Below, in pieces: positions 1 to 12,143 of a stretch of 64,000 nt of DNA. The number at the start of each line of letters is the position of its first letter. Position 1 is the first letter of the stretch. Position numbers and translations under genes: made by a program. A model generated the notes under the pieces. It had not been told where the DNA came from, ran no database searches, and saw only the letters and a program-made list of their open reading frames with translations. The DNA lies in the NCBI RefSeq assembly GCF_907165205.1, contig NC_058197.1, positions 14,686,266 through 14,750,265 of the forward strand. The letters are read 5' to 3'. This DNA comes from Coccinella septempunctata. Taxonomy: Eukaryota > Arthropoda > Insecta > Coleoptera > Coccinellidae.

Positions 1-24
1 TTAGAGTCAAAGATTCACCCTGTA
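1..24 (+). repeat. Right end of a MITE-A element, cut by the window edge
   Basis: The first 24 bases contain GAGTCAAAGATTCACCCTGTA, nearly the same as the right terminus of the complete MITE-A copy ending at 39083. The rest of the element would lie before base 1. This is a non-autonomous terminus with no coding content. Confidence 0.6.
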
Positions 25-899
25 TAGATGAAAACATCGATTAAGATCGATTTGGTTCGAATTTTTTCCGTATTTATTCCGATGAAAATTTTTTGTCGTG
101 AATCTTGCATATTGACTGCCCTACACATCTTAGGTTATCATTACGATAAATTCTGACTTATTTTTGAGCTCTTTGATATTTTCCCTTAGAATTTTCTTGG
201 TCAGAATCGTTCATTAGTGAATTTTTTTTTTATTGAAAGAAAAAACTATGGAAGTAGACGGAAATATTTCAGGAAGCGTCATCCGCAACCATCTCCGGAC
301 ATTTTTATAGCCAACTGTAATCGATACCTGCCAACCATCGGAACCACCTGCGACAATAATCTAGAGGGCCGTTCAACCTCCGTCCGAACGGAATCGAGAC
401 ATCTCGGAGACAAACTACCGCTTCCTATCTCGACCACAGATCAAACCGAAATTCATAGAAACTGTACCGTGGTTCGGATTCCGGGAACAGGCAATAAAAA
501 GTTATATTATTCGAGATGACGTTTTCTCGAGTAGCTACACGATTCCTAAAAATTACCTATATATACGATTTTTTTCTTTCGGTTAATTGAGACGTTGGTT
601 TTCGGGGCACGTACCGGCAGTAGTAGATACGTATACCGTCTCTTACCGCCGCGCTTCTTTGCCTGATGGCCGAGGGTATATTATTTAGATTTTCTGGCTG
701 ATAGATTAATGGACTGAATGGCCGTTGTCTGGATCAGATGAGGCGGTTTGATCGTTGACGTGGTTTGCATGAATGAGACATTTTTTCAATGGTGGTTCTT
801 GGGAATTTTGACAGCGGTCCAGCTATCCTCATGATTTATACGATAGTTTGAGGTTTGCTCTGTTTCGTTGGAGGTAACTTTAATCATTGTAAGAGACCA
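25..899. other. No gene seen; ordinary non-repetitive-looking DNA
   Basis: An open frame of 100 codons at 217-519 matches no family I know, and its composition is ordinary for AT-rich insect DNA. The stretch 595-690 is GC-richer with several CG dinucleotides, like other islands in the window. I see no splice-site pair, RNA gene or repeat here. Confidence 0.4.
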
Positions 900-1180
900 A
901 ACTGTTCACGAAATACGCTGAAATACTTCATATTGAAGGGCGTCTCTTACTGCAAAAATTGCTGAACATCAATTTTTTGCACTTGAGCACTATAAACCCA
1001 AACAGGAGAACAATATTCAGCAGCAGGGCTGCTGTTCGAAGAGTACTTTCATCAGCACCCCATGAAGTACCAGCTAGTTTATGCAGGGATATTATTCCTA
1101 GTTTTCAACTTCATACGCAAATTTTACAAATGTGCATTGAAATTCACCGGGGACTGCAGTCCCATTCTTACATATTATCT
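900..1180 (-). pseudogene. LINE reverse transcriptase C-terminal remnant
   Basis: Read on the minus strand, and allowing frameshifts, the piece gives KLKTRNN, then GTSWGADESTLRTAALL, then AEYCSPVWVYSAQVQKID. This succession (a KTRNN block, a TSWG block with LRT, then AEYCxPVW followed by VDVQ) is the region just after the reverse transcriptase core in many arthropod LINE proteins. Frame changes fall between the blocks and near the TSWG block, so it is dead. It ends next to the foldback palindrome that begins at 1191. The clade cannot be set from so short a piece. Confidence 0.6.
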
Positions 1181-1190
1181 TAGATATAAT

Positions 1191-2580
1191 ATACAGAGTG
1201 GGCCATTGAAAACGAAACAGACGAGATTACAGACGAAATAAATTTTTTCGATAGAAATGCTCGGACAGGTCGATTTCTGTTTCGAGGGGGACAACTTAAG
1301 ATGTAGGTTACGGACGCATAGCGCTTCAACCCTTGCTACTACAACCCTCACCCCCAATTTTTGAATAGGGAAGATGAGGTGAGTGATACCTCATTTGAAA
1401 GGTATTTTTATACTGATTTCAGCACAGTAATTGTTTTTTCATTTTATGCATTAGTTCTCGAAATATTCTCAACTAAGTATTTGAAAATGAAGTGGTGTTT
1501 TCATGGCACTTGTAGTGTTTTTTTGTGAAAAATCGACATTTTGAGCTTCAAAACAACCATGACTGTGGCTTCCTTCTTCCAATCCACTGACATAGAAATC
1601 TTTATTCAAGATGTCGAACGAACAAAGCGTATTGCGAAGGAGCTCAATCTTGCTGAAACTCAATCTAAATTATCTTCGATATAATTTGCAGTATTTCCAA
1701 TAACATGCGGTAACACTTGATCCATAGAAATCTCCAAAAAGTCCAAATACGTACATATCTCTAATCAGATTACCAGGCAAGAAAATCAAATCATTAATGA
1801 TGCCACAGAAATATTCCAGTCCCAATTCGTGAAACGATTTCCGACTTAATTATGAAGTGTTTTCTCAGTTAATCAACAAAATGAAAACATTATTGAAGCC
1901 AACTGAGAAAACACTTCATAATTAAGTCGGAAATCGTTTCACGAATTGGGACTGGAATATTTCTGTGGCATCATTAATGATTTGATTTTCTTACCTGGTA
2001 ATCTGATTAGAGATATGTACATATTTGGACTTTTTGGAGATTGCTATGGATCAAGTGTTACCGCATGTTATTGGAAATACTGCAAATTATATCGAAGATA
2101 ATTTAGATTAAGTTTCAGCAAGATTGAGCTCCTTCACAATACGCTTTGTTTGTTCGACTACATTATTGAAGATTTCTATGTCAGTGGATTGGAGGAAGGA
2201 AGCCACAGTCGTGGTTGTTTTGAAGCTCAAAATGTCGATTTTTCACAAAAAAACACTACAAGTGCCATGAAAACACCACTTCATTTTCAAATACTTAGTT
2301 AAGAATATTTCGAGAACTGATGCATAAAATGAAAAAACAATTACTGTGCTGAAATCAGTATAAAAATACCTTTCAAATGAGGTATCACTCACCCCATCTT
2401 CCCTATTCCAAAATTGGGGGTGAGGGTTGTAGTAGCAAGGGTTGAAGCGCTATGCGTCCGTAACCTACATCTTAAGTTGTCCCCCTCGAAACAGAAATCG
2501 ACCTGTCCGAGCATTTCTATCGAAAAAATTTATTTCGTCTGTAATCTCGTTTGTTTCGTTTTCAATGGCCCACTCTGTAT
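1191..2580. mobile_element. Foldback element, family D copy 1: 680 bp inverted arms, 30 bp loop
   Basis: The left arm 1191-1870 and the right arm 1901-2580 are reverse complements over their whole length, with about 95-98% identity by eye, around a 30 bp loop at 1871-1900. The outer ends read ATACAGAGTG and CACTCTGTAT, and a TA lies next to each end, as expected for TA-target DNA transposons. The arms have no recognisable transposase; short open frames in both arms mirror one another and are by-products of the palindrome. Two weaker relatives lie at 16716-17030 and 62332-63050, sharing the GAGGGGGACA and AATAGGGAA...GGTGAG blocks. A transcript crossing it would fold into a hairpin of nearly 700 bp. 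Confidence 0.9.
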
Positions 2581-2599
2581 GTAAAAACTCATTGATAAA

Positions 2600-3230
2600 C
2601 ACGACTAAACGAACAGGGTGGTTCATGCAGTGTCCATCAACGTGTTTTTATAGTTCACAGTTTGGTAATGGATTTACATTTCAGTCATTTTACTGCGACC
2701 TCAAGGTCTATGGTGCCCTCAATCAGAGCTGTTTTCACAGCTGCAGTATCTACACCCATCCAGCTCCAGAGTTCCAATGAAATTCAGTACCTCAGAGGGC
2801 TTCAGGAAAGCTATAATTTTCTCGTCCAAGACATTCCCTGCACAGGCTTCCAATGGCGAGGCATTCTGTACCAAGTGAACAAGAGTTTACTCCTCTTCTC
2901 CACAGAATCTGCACTGGTCAGTTTCTGATAAGCCCATTCTCATCATATGCTTCCTCTAAGGCGACAGTGAGAAAGCCAGTGAGGAGGCGTAACTTCCAAT
3001 TCAGGTACAAACACGTCTTGGGTCTTGCACTTTAAAAATTCCGAAGGATCTTTCAGTTGCAAGTATTTCTGCCTGAAAACACTCTATCTGGAGACTGACG
3101 ATAGAGTACAATTTTTGATGGTTTTTGAACCATCAGTATACCATTTGATGGTATTTAATCAGACGTATTTCCGAAACCCAATAAAATTTTTCCTGAAAAT
3201 TCGCGAATCGTAGTTTATATCTGGAATCCA
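2600..3230 (-). pseudogene. Degenerate LINE C-terminal region with Cys/His motif
   Basis: The minus strand around 2890-2960 reads HMMRMGLSETDQCRFCGEEE, the short zinc-finger-like segment found after the RNase H domain in I/R1/Jockey-group LINE proteins (CxxC followed by an acidic run and usually EHxxxxC). Further along, around 2770-2850, it reads LDEKIIAFLKPSEVLNFIGTLEL, the usual tail of these proteins. Several frameshifts separate the two. A sister copy with the same order of blocks is at 19140-19725. Nothing upstream of the zinc finger is convincing. Confidence 0.6.
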
Positions 3231-6109
3231 TAAAAAAACAGGGAATTGAAATTAGTTCAGTCCGTTTTTGATGGTCGAAAGTGCCTTGTTCCAGAAGAAA
3301 ATGAATGATTCAAAGTATTCGAAAAAATTTGATCCTTCAAAATTAATAAAATAATTGAAAACTCCTGTTCATGGCATTCTCCACTGAGCCCATGCCTGTA
3401 GTAATGATCAGCCTGGAGATATCCAGAGTATGGCCATATTTCATGCGATACATAATGTAGCAAATCCATTTGATATCGATTATTTGTACATTTTCTCGCA
3501 CGTATTGCTATAATACCCTTCGCGAAGTTTATGGACAGATTTATGGAGTGCTCTATCCGAAGAAGACTTCCAGGGTTTAGGAGCGATGCGAAAAATGAAC
3601 GCTCGCAAGGATTTCACGGGAATCTGCAACTGACACTCTGCATGGAATAAAGAACACTTTGAGAAACATACCTCGATAGTTTCGGAAAAATTATTATCAT
3701 AGCCTTATAGCTAATTGAGGTTCAATGAACTCATTTCTGTACAATATTATACATATAGTTTGCACTCTTAGCTTCACTTTCTAGCTAAAATTGGGTGGTT
3801 AATTTACGTTCTACTTTATATGAAACGAAATGCACATTATACAGTCTGTCCAGGATTAATGAGAATAAATTTGGATATAGATTCAGAACCTCAAAATAAG
3901 ACGAAAAGTTCAAATGGTGGTATGGCTGGAAACGCTTCGTTGAAGAGTTACTTTGCTTTAAAGATAAAGACATGGTTATGGATTCATTCAATTCTTTCAA
4001 AGTAGAACCAAGATGAACAAATAACAGAGGTATTTTTCGAATAGAGTTGCACCTGAAAATAATTTTCTCACTCATTCCTCATAGCTGAGTGTGGAGTGAA
4101 ATTGACAACCCGAGCTGTCAACATAGGCGAATCTGTCAGCATTGGCGTATCTGTGAACATAGGCGTATTTGTCTGCATAGGCGTATCTATGGGCTATACT
4201 TATCTTCAAATAAAGGTATAGATCTACGGTCTTACTAGTCATTATAATAACGTTGATTCTACCATAACTGCCACAGGCTTCGAATATTATCATGAATGAT
4301 GCATTGAAAAGACAATTTGATTTCGATACTCTATTGTTTCCTGAATTTTTGTCTGAAATTATAGTGTTTTCTCAAGCAATAAGATATATACTTTGCTCTG
4401 TTTTTGAATAACCACTTAAGGACCCCCATGATCTTTCGTTGCTCAGGTTCTACCGTTTCTATAATTTTGAATGTCAGATTGACCACCAGCATGGTAAACG
4501 TTTCAGTTCCTATATGCAGATGCGATGTTCAAAAACAGACCGAAGGATCTAATTCATTCTTTTACAGACATGGATGAAAGGCAATAAAGATTCCAGAAAA
4601 AATCGTCATTTCAATACATATTTTCTGATGAGCCTTGATGAAGAGTTATGGTGGAAATAAAGAAGGGTTGTCAATTTCACCCATCTGTAGCTATGAGGAA
4701 TCAGCGAAAAAATGAGTTCTTTGTGCATCTCTATTTGAAAAATAACACTTAAAAATATCGTTCGTTCATCTTTGTCCCTCTGAAAAAATTGAATGAATCG
4801 ATAAACAAGTCGTTATCTTTGAATTCTTTTCGATGATTTTTTCTAATTCCTTTTGTCACTGGGAAGATTCATTCTAGAGATGCAATCGTCTAGAAAGAAG
4901 CAGGCTCTGTGATTTTCAACTCTTTTATTCTCTGCACCATCCATGAATAACATGAGAATGTCTCATTAGCTAATCTATTGATGGATGTTTGGAGATATGC
5001 CAAATGTGTAATGTTCTGTGGTCTACCACAGAATTTGAGTCCTGTAATCGACAATCCTAGTTAGATATAACGCTGATTTTTATCCTGACCTTTGGCAAGA
5101 CTGGTGTTCGCAAAGCTCATCTCAGTGTGAGGAAGAATAACCTCAAAAAAGTCAATTTTCTATCCTAGGATCTCCACGTCGATTTTCTCCACAAATTCCA
5201 TCCGGACCGCCCGTTGCAGAACCCCGGACTCCACACACGCATTCCGGAATTTCGAACGACAGCATTATAATTTATATCAGATCTGGAAATATATTTGAAT
5301 AGCGTCATTCTGATTTATACGTTTCTGCATCATATAGAGTCGCACAAAAGAAGGCGATCGCATAATATCTCCGGACTGTGGGGCGGCTGGAGGACGTATG
5401 TGGGGTGCGAATTGGAAGAAGAAGAAGAACCCGGTCTTCTATACGCCGTTGATTTATTTCTCGATATGCGGGGGGGATTTGTCAGTTTATATCTTGAAAA
5501 ATGAGGAAATATCAAGCGACCGTAAGTATATGGGAAGTGTGTGGGACTTTTAAGCTGTCGAAAAGTGTCTAGGATAGTCCGTAGGCTTCAGTTGACGACG
5601 TAAACGAAGCATTTCGATGCCCAACAATTTAACAGAGTGTTTACTGAAGATGAACAAAAATGAGTCGTTGTCCGAATAGATATTTCGTTAAAATTTCATC
5701 ATCCTAAACAACAAATCAAGTTCATCCGTCTACTATTAGTTAAAATGTTATTTCAAGGACTGAGCACCCTCTAAAACCATCCCGATTTCATAGAGAGGCT
5801 AATTCTTTTTAGGATTGAATCGACACTTTCCAAAATTGTGAAAAGGGTTTCAGGAAAAATAGAGATTGTCGTCAGGTTCTGAGCCTCCCCACTTTCATTG
5901 TAGCAGGTTTCAATGATGAACTAAAAACAGGAATAGCATTTGTGGATTTATCTTGCTGCATATGACACAGTATGGAAGGATGGTTTTATTTTCAAACTCC
6001 TTACAAATCTGAAGTGTGGAAACATGGTTCGCTTTCTAGAAAACATGTTGTCAGATACAAGGTTTCGTGTTTTGTTTATGATAATAGTACTAATTTCAAA
6101 ACTTTGAAT
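3231..6109. other. Gene-free stretch, mostly AT-rich
   Basis: I recognise no protein family in any frame here. The one structured element is the small tandem repeat at 4119-4190. A GC-richer patch with a GAA-rich run lies at 5370-5450. Open frames are all under 100 codons and none has motif content. From about 5950 the sequence grades into the 174 bp satellite that begins near 6110. Confidence 0.4.
4119..4190. repeat. 18 bp minisatellite, about four units
   Basis: Units resembling CATAGGCGTATCTGTCAG recur about every 18 bases four times, with changes in each copy. The period is a multiple of three, so it leaves an open minus-strand frame rich in Tyr, Ala and Asp. That frame is a product of the repeat, not evidence for a gene. 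Confidence 0.65.
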
Positions 6110-7060
6110 AACGGTCTTTCACAAGGATCAGTACAACCGTTCGGTATTGAGGTAGTTTTAACTGACTCCATCTTTTTGGGAATTTATCGAAGGTCAACTT
6201 GCGAGTGATTTTTCCCCAGGAAAATCATCGTAGATCTAAATGTGATACATACTCTGAAAGAGCAACTCTTCTAGTAATAAATGTGAAAATTTAATCCATT
6301 TCGGCGCAACCGTTCGGTCTTGAAGAAGTTTTAACTGATCCTAACTTTTTGGGAATTTTTCGAAGGTCATCTTTCGAGTCATTTATCTCCCAGGAAAATC
6401 ATCGTAGATCTAAATGTCAGACATATTCTGAAAGAGCAACTCTTCTAGTAATAAATCCGAAAATTTCATCCATTTCGGCGCAACCGTTCGGTCTTGAGAA
6501 AGTTTTAACTGACTCCATCTTTTTAGGAAATTTTCGAAGGTCAACTTGCGAGTAGTTTTACTTCCGGGAAAATTATCGTAGATCTAAATGTGATACATAT
6601 TCTGAAAGAGCAACTCTTCTAGTAATAAATCTGAGAATTTCATCCATGTAGGCGCAACTGTTCGGTCTTGAGGAAGTTTTAACTGACTCCATCTTTTTGG
6701 GAAATTTTCGAAGGTCAACTTGCGAGTAGTTTTACTTCCGGGAAAATTATCGTAGATCTAAATGTGATACATATTCTGAAAGAGCAACTCTTCTAGTACT
6801 AAATCTGAGAATTTCATCAATTTCGGCACAGTCGTTCGGTCTTGAGGAATTTTTAACTGACCCCATCTTTTTGAGAATTTTTCGAAGGTCAACTTGCGAG
6901 TAGTTTTTCTTCCAGGAAAATAATCGAAGATCTAAATGTGATACATATTCTGAAAGAGCAACTTTTTCAATGATAAATCTGAGAATTTCATCCATTTCGG
7001 CACAACCGTTCGGTCTTGAGGAAGTTCTATCTGAACCCAACTTTTTGGGAATTTTCAACG
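6110..7060 (-). repeat. Satellite S174, left block, five to six monomers
   Basis: The anchor CCGTTCGGTCTTGA recurs near 6137, 6309, 6486, 6658, 6833 and 7006, giving a spacing of about 172-177 bp. Each monomer also carries a GTTTTAACTGA...CATCTTTTTGGGAA block, a TTTTCGAAGGTCAACTT block and GATACATATTCTGAAAGAGC. The same monomer fills 56850-59140 in the opposite orientation, and degenerate units occur at 63130-63440. Monomers here differ from one another by more than those in the right block, suggesting an older or less homogenised array. Open frames inside result from a period close to 174 (58 codons). Confidence 0.9.
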
Positions 7061-8447
7061 TTTGAGTAGCACCTCTTCTTTGAATGTTCGATATGAATCG
7101 AGCAATATACCAACATCATCGGAGCCAGTCTCCAAGAAGCAAGGCACTCGAAATTCAATCCTCCCCTAATCCGTCCTTCAATAACGATCTTCCCAACGGG
7201 GACCTTATCAAATTACAAATCAATTATCTCCCGATGAGATTCATAAACACGGTCTCTTTCATGCCTCTCCACATTCGAAAGCGAATAGTAAAGATGTTTA
7301 TCAATCGGAAACATCCTCCTCATCCTCCTCCTCCTCAAAGTAATAAGGATTTCAACTTATTGCCTTTCGCGGAATAAGAAGAAGAAGATCGGCGAGCGGA
7401 TCTCCCTCCCCCAACCCCCGCCAGCCCCACATCAGATCGAGATATGTATTTCGTCCTTATTTGTTGGAACGTTCCGCCCGTCTTAGTTTGCTTTGATATT
7501 CGGAAATTTCAATTCAATTGGATATGACAGATGAGTTCATAGAATTTAGTTGAAGGATGTACGCGGAGAGTCTTTTGAATGCGGAAGTTGCAGGATTATT
7601 AAGGGAGTTGCAGGCTCGATGTTTGGTATCTTGATATTTATCCCCGGGAGCAACAACTTTAATGGATATATATATGTAGCGTGTAGTGACGCTCCTGGTT
7701 TATTATACACGTCTAGAAAATGAGATTTCGATAGCGCACATCGCTAGAACGTTATAATTGAGGAAACGTTCGAGGTTCTTTTATGGGAGAGTCCTTCATG
7801 AAGATCTCCGTTTCGGGGAATTCTCGAATTTTGATGGGGAAGTCGAACACACAGTTTGCGTGTGCTGGTAGTTTATGAAATGTCTCTCAGGAAACGCTAG
7901 ATTTATACTACTAAGAGTTTGTGATACAGTAGTTTGATTTCAGAGCGAGATGATTGATCACTTTGTTTTAAAGTGCACTAAAAATTCAATTGGTTTCTTT
8001 ATGTTCGAACATGTGTTTATTTCAGGACGCTGGCTTCTTCCTTTTTCCAAATCTCTGACAATTTGCTAGTTCCACCTCTCATTTTGCGGCAATTTGAGCC
8101 AGTTTTCGATTTCTACGAATATACTTCAGCTGCAATTTTTCCCAATAAAAACATTGAATTTATGCCTCCCGCTAATTATGCTTAGTCAACCCATAATTTG
8201 ACATATTCAACAAAAACCAAGGTTTCAGTCTGAATTTCAAAAAAATATGAACTGAATATCATGAGGACAGATGTCTAACTTCTCTGAAGCTGTGTTATTA
8301 TAGTAAGCTTTATGGTTTCTTGTAGTTTTATCGTATCTGCTACCAATTTCGAGAAAAAATTTTGGGACGATGCTCTCGAAATCCTCAGAAGAGCCCAAAT
8401 TTTAACAGACCAGAGGTGAAATGAAAAAATCTTCACGGAACGATATT
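7061..8447. other. No gene seen; contains a short TCC microsatellite
   Basis: A CCTCCTCAT/CCTCCTCCTCCTC run lies at 7311-7336, followed by a GC-rich patch to 7440. The stretch 7440-8447 is AT-rich and non-repetitive-looking. I see no protein motif or RNA gene. Confidence 0.4.
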
Positions 8448-9732
8448 TACGAGGATATATTGAAAAATTCTTAGCCTACTATGGAATCAAACAGAACTTC
8501 AATGTCAAAATATTTTATTACTCAACATATTCTCCTCTTAATTGGATACATTTATTACAGCGAACCTGCAACGTCTCTAGACCTTTCAAAAATAATGTTT
8601 CTGCTTTCTCTGCAAATCAGACCTCCGAAGCTTTTATTACCTCCTCGTTGGAAGAAAATTTACGAACTTTTGAACTTTTTTTCAGTTGAAGAAAGAGATT
8701 ATAGTTGGATGGAGCCAAGTCTGGTGAAAAAGGGGGGTGTTCTAGTAATTCAAACCCTAAATCACGAATTTTTTGCATGGCCACATGAGATTTGTGTGCA
8801 GATGCGTTGTCCTGCAAAAACAAAACACCTTTGGATAGCTTTCTGCGTCTTTTCCCTTCAATTTTTTCCCGTAGAGTGGTCAGTAATGTCGAATACTAAT
8901 CTGCGGTTATTGTTCTACCCTTATCCAAAAAATGGATCAAGATTATTCCATGGCAATCTCAAAAAACTGAAGCAAGAACCTTTTCATCAGATTTTTGAAC
9001 ACGAAACTTCCTAGGTCTTGGAGAACCAGAGTGTCGCCATTACATCGATTGTTGCTTTGTTTCTGAATCGTAGAAATGTACCCAAGTCTCATCCATAGTT
9101 ACAATTTGGTTTGAGAAGTCTACATCGTTTTCAAATCGAGCAAAGATCTAATGCGATACTTTTACCCTTGCATGCTTTTGGTCAACATTCAAACATTTGG
9201 GGATCTATTTTGCAGCAATTTTTCTCATGTCCAAATTGACGTGAACTATATGATGAACGCGTTCGTATAAAATATTCAGTACTTTACATATCCGTTTTAG
9301 CCCAATTCGACGGTCTGATAAAATCATGTCATGAACTGCATAGATATTTTCGGGGACTGACACAGAAACTAGCCTTACCGATCGGTCATCATCTTCAATG
9401 GAAAATTTACCTCTTTTGAAGCTTGCAGTCCAATTTTTCACGGTCACATACGAAGGACATTGATCGCCAAGGGTATTGAGCATATCTTGGTAAATCTGCT
9501 TACCTCTTAACCCTTTTAAATACAGGTATTTGATGATTGCTGGATACTCCAATTTTTCGATTTTCACAATTTCGGTGGACATCTCCTTTCTTTCAATTTA
9601 TTGCGCATCTCTGGTTTACTTTTTCGACGTCAAACTTCACACTGACACTGCTAATGAGTTATTGTTCGTAACGCAATATTTTTTTATGCATGGAACTGGT
9701 CTAGACTAACCAGATATCGATACATCCTCGTA
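8448..9732 (-). mobile_element. Mariner element, copy 1, full span with both inverted ends
   Basis: The element runs from TACGAGGATATATTGAAAAA at 8448 to the matching inverted end (reverse complement TACGAGGATGTATCGATA) at 9721-9732, about 1285 bp, the usual mariner size. The two ends agree over roughly the first 18 bases and again at the TTAG(T/C)CTA block inside. Both ends begin with TA, as expected from mariner target choice. The transposase frame between them is broken (separate entry). Three other copies of the same lineage lie at 10209-11111, 21599-22305 and 42283-43192; this is the only one retaining both ends and the whole coding span. Confidence 0.85.
8550..9582 (-). pseudogene. Mariner transposase (DD34D type), inactivated
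   Basis: The start ATG at 9582 opens a 125-residue N-terminal piece with the paired helix-turn-helix region (YLYLKGLRGKQIYQDML, then SYVTVKNWTASFKRGKFSIE and later GLKRICKVLNI). A TAG stop ends it at 9205, where the sister copy at 21599 has Trp. The downstream sequence, with further stops, gives the first catalytic Asp (MDETW, about 9083), the second in DNASAHKSH (about 8800) and the third in SPDLAPSNY (about 8725), in mariner order. A complete protein of the family is about 345 residues. Several stops and substitutions make it non-functional. A defective copy could still be a substrate for a transposase supplied elsewhere, which is inference. Confidence 0.85.
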
Positions 9733-10208
9733 TATTTTTCAGCCTATGCACAAATTTGAAGGCTTAGCCATCCGTTATGTTTACCAGTATTTTTTGCCCA
9801 CAAATCCGTACGTCTACCGTAAATCAGATCCTTCCAAATATTGAAAATGGAAATCGCCTATCTGCTCGACATAATTAGGTCTCCGAAGGGCCCTTAAGTT
9901 GGGCGTCGCGACGCCGATAAACCACCGACTTCGGTGTAAGAACTTTTAAAAGTCTTCCCGGGACCGATGCCCGAGACGTCCGTTATTTATGCGTCCTATA
10001 TCGCCACATCGACGTCTTAATCGGCAGGATACACTGGAGGGTTAATGACGTCATTAATACGCGATCTAAATATCGCGGGGGTGATCTAAAGAGTGCAGTT
10101 TGTGAAAGTTGGTCGGGTGGAGATATGAGCGATGAGCTGGAATATATACTTTATCGATGATCTTCGAAGCTTCGAGACCTAAGTACTGGCGAGGTATTCG
10201 TTATAGGC
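9733..10208. other. GC-richer non-coding island between two mariner copies
   Basis: The part 9880-10130 is rich in CG dinucleotides and holds TAATGACGTCATTA (10041-10056 region), a palindromic CRE-like site flanked by TAAT. No coding motif is seen. It resembles the other islands in the window in composition. A regulatory role is inference only. Confidence 0.35.
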
Positions 10209-11111
10209 TTATATGTATTGATATTTGACTGCAAGCTTCAAAAGAGGTAAATTTTCCATTGAAGATGATGACCGATCGGGAAGGCTAGTTTCTTTGTCAG
10301 TCCCCGAAAATATCGATGCAGTTAATGACATGACTGAATATTTCGAACGCGTTCATCATATAGTTCACGTCAATTTGGACATGAAAAAAATTGCTGCAAA
10401 ATGGATCCCCAAATGTTTGAATGTTGACCAGAAGCGTTCAAGGCTAGGTTCCTAAACCGAATTGTTATTATGGATGAGACTTGGGTACATTTCTACGATC
10501 CAGAAACAAAGCAACAATCGATGGAATGGCGACACTCTGGTTTTCCAAGACCTAAGAAGTTTCGTGTCCAAAAATCACTGCTGGAAAAGTTCTTGCTTCA
10601 GTTTTTTGGGATTGCCATGGAGTAATCATGATTGATCTTTTGGATAAGGGTAAAACAATAACCGGATATTACTATTCGATATCACTGACCACTCTACGGG
10701 AAAAAATTGAAGAGAAAACACGCGGAAAGCTATCCGAAGGTGTTTTGTTTTTTCAGGAAAACGCCCCTGCATACAAATCTCATGTTGCCATGCAAAAAAT
10801 TGGTGATTTAGGGTTTGAATTACTAGAACACCCTACTTATTCACCAGATTAGGCTCCATCCGACTATCATCTCTTTCCTCAACTGTAAAAGGTTGTAAAT
10901 TTCTTCTAACGAGGAGGTAATAACCGCTGTGGAGGTCTGGTTTGCAGAGCAAGAAGAAATATTTTTTTTTTTAAAGGTCTAAAGACGTTGCAGGATCGTT
11001 GTAATAAATGTATTCAAATAAAAGGAGAATATGTTGAGTAATAAAATATTTTGGCATAGAAATTTTGGTTGGTTTTATAGTAGGCTAAGAATTTTCTACA
11101 ATAACCTCGTA
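10209..11111 (+). pseudogene. Mariner copy 2 with internal deletions
   Basis: The plus strand joins a short 5' end (TATGTATTGATAT, 10212-10224) directly to codons for TASFKRGKFSIEDDDRSGR, so about 250 bp of 5' coding and leader sequence is missing. A second deletion of about 50 bp lies near 10440-10455, after NVDQKRSR, compared with the copy at 42461. The first catalytic Asp survives in MDETW (about 10471). The second is changed to Glu in QENAPAYKSH (about 10757), and the third remains in SPDxAPS (about 10845) after a stop. The right end, TAACCTCGTA at 11102-11111, is the element's inverted terminus. It is closely related to copy 1 (8448-9732), which lies 477 bp upstream in the opposite orientation. 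Confidence 0.85.
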
Positions 11112-11194
11112 TCCACATAAATACGGAAATATTTAGGTATACTGATTCCTTGAATATAGATTTCCTGCTTTTGATCTTTCCAGGAAAATATGTT

Positions 11195-11420
11195 GTGTTC
11201 TGAATTGTACAAGAACAGGCCTTGGACTTTGCAATAGTATGTTCTTCGATGGAATTCAGTTGAGAGCCTTAGTTGTGAAAGCGGGAAACCAGAAGAAGCT
11301 ATAAATCATTTGATTAATGATTGTCCCATTTATAAATTAAAGGATGGTATTAGGCCTATACATGCAATTTCCGAAATTTGTTGAATTGGGTTCTACAACC
11401 TATTGAACGAAATAAAAAAT
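11195..11420 (+). pseudogene. LINE C-terminal Cys/His fragment
   Basis: The frame around 11276-11335 reads CESGKPEEAINHLINDCPIYK: Cys, then a KPEE turn, His and Cys, in the spacing seen near the C-terminus of many LINE proteins. A related plus-strand copy, more decayed, is at 37720-37840 (NPEE...CPI, then GDENC). After the motif both copies continue to a phrase like FVQFPK or HAISEIC and then a stop. No reverse transcriptase sequence is attached. Placement in LINEs rests on the motif alone. Confidence 0.4.
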
Positions 11421-12143
11421 GCGTTTTTTCTGTATACAGAAATGAAAAACAAACAGTTTTTTTTCCTCAGGGTGGTTCACATCAATGTTCACATTGCATT
11501 ACAAACTATTCTGACAGCCTTTGCCACATATTCGTCAATATTTCGATGTTTGTTACAGGGAAAAGTCAAAATTGATCTCCTTCCCCCTTTTCAAGACCAC
11601 TACCAGAAGATGACGGATGTCAACGAAAGTATCGGAAGTTTTCAGAAACCACTTATTACTTCCGTTCGAATTGGTGAGTGATAGTCGATCTGCGGATCCA
11701 TTAGTCAAATTAAAAACGAGAGGACGCGAAGGGAAGCGTCTGTCAAAGAACGCTTTTTATACAGATGGAGTTTCATATTTTTCGATTGTCTTTCGGGGTT
11801 TCTTCGCAAAAAATCATTCGGAGGGGAAGGGTATTCGGTTTCGGTTCGTATCGATTCTCCATGATATATACCGGGGGTGGAATTTTCACGAAATGATCCC
11901 TCTTTAGATCGACTGTCGATGAACAATGAGGAAAGGAGATTGTTTCTTCGTATTTATTTGAAATCAAAGAATCATTCATAGTTCAACAGAACGGGTCTTA
12001 TGGATAGTTGGTGGTAGTTTGATATAAAATACTTTTACACTTCTTTCATAATAGTGATCTGGCAGTGGTGATTTTGTGAAGGGGATATAATTTTATCTTT
12101 GAAATTCTGTAATATGTTTGGTGATATAAAGTGTGTGAAGAAA
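11421..12143. other. No gene seen
   Basis: Overlapping short open frames at 11378-11907 on both strands have no recognisable motif. The last 20 bases or so before 12144 (AAGTGTGTGAAGAAATA) resemble the repeat-C sequence that resumes at 13676, which suggests the Tc1-like element inserted into a repeat-C copy. Confidence 0.35.

Noticed and set aside
1469..1663. 64-codon ORF in the left foldback arm, mirrored in the right arm
   Set aside because: The mirror copy is a direct result of the palindrome. No motif, and the frame differs between the arms.
5972..6208. 78-codon ORF as a host exon
   Set aside because: Its second half is the first S174 satellite unit, which explains the frame.
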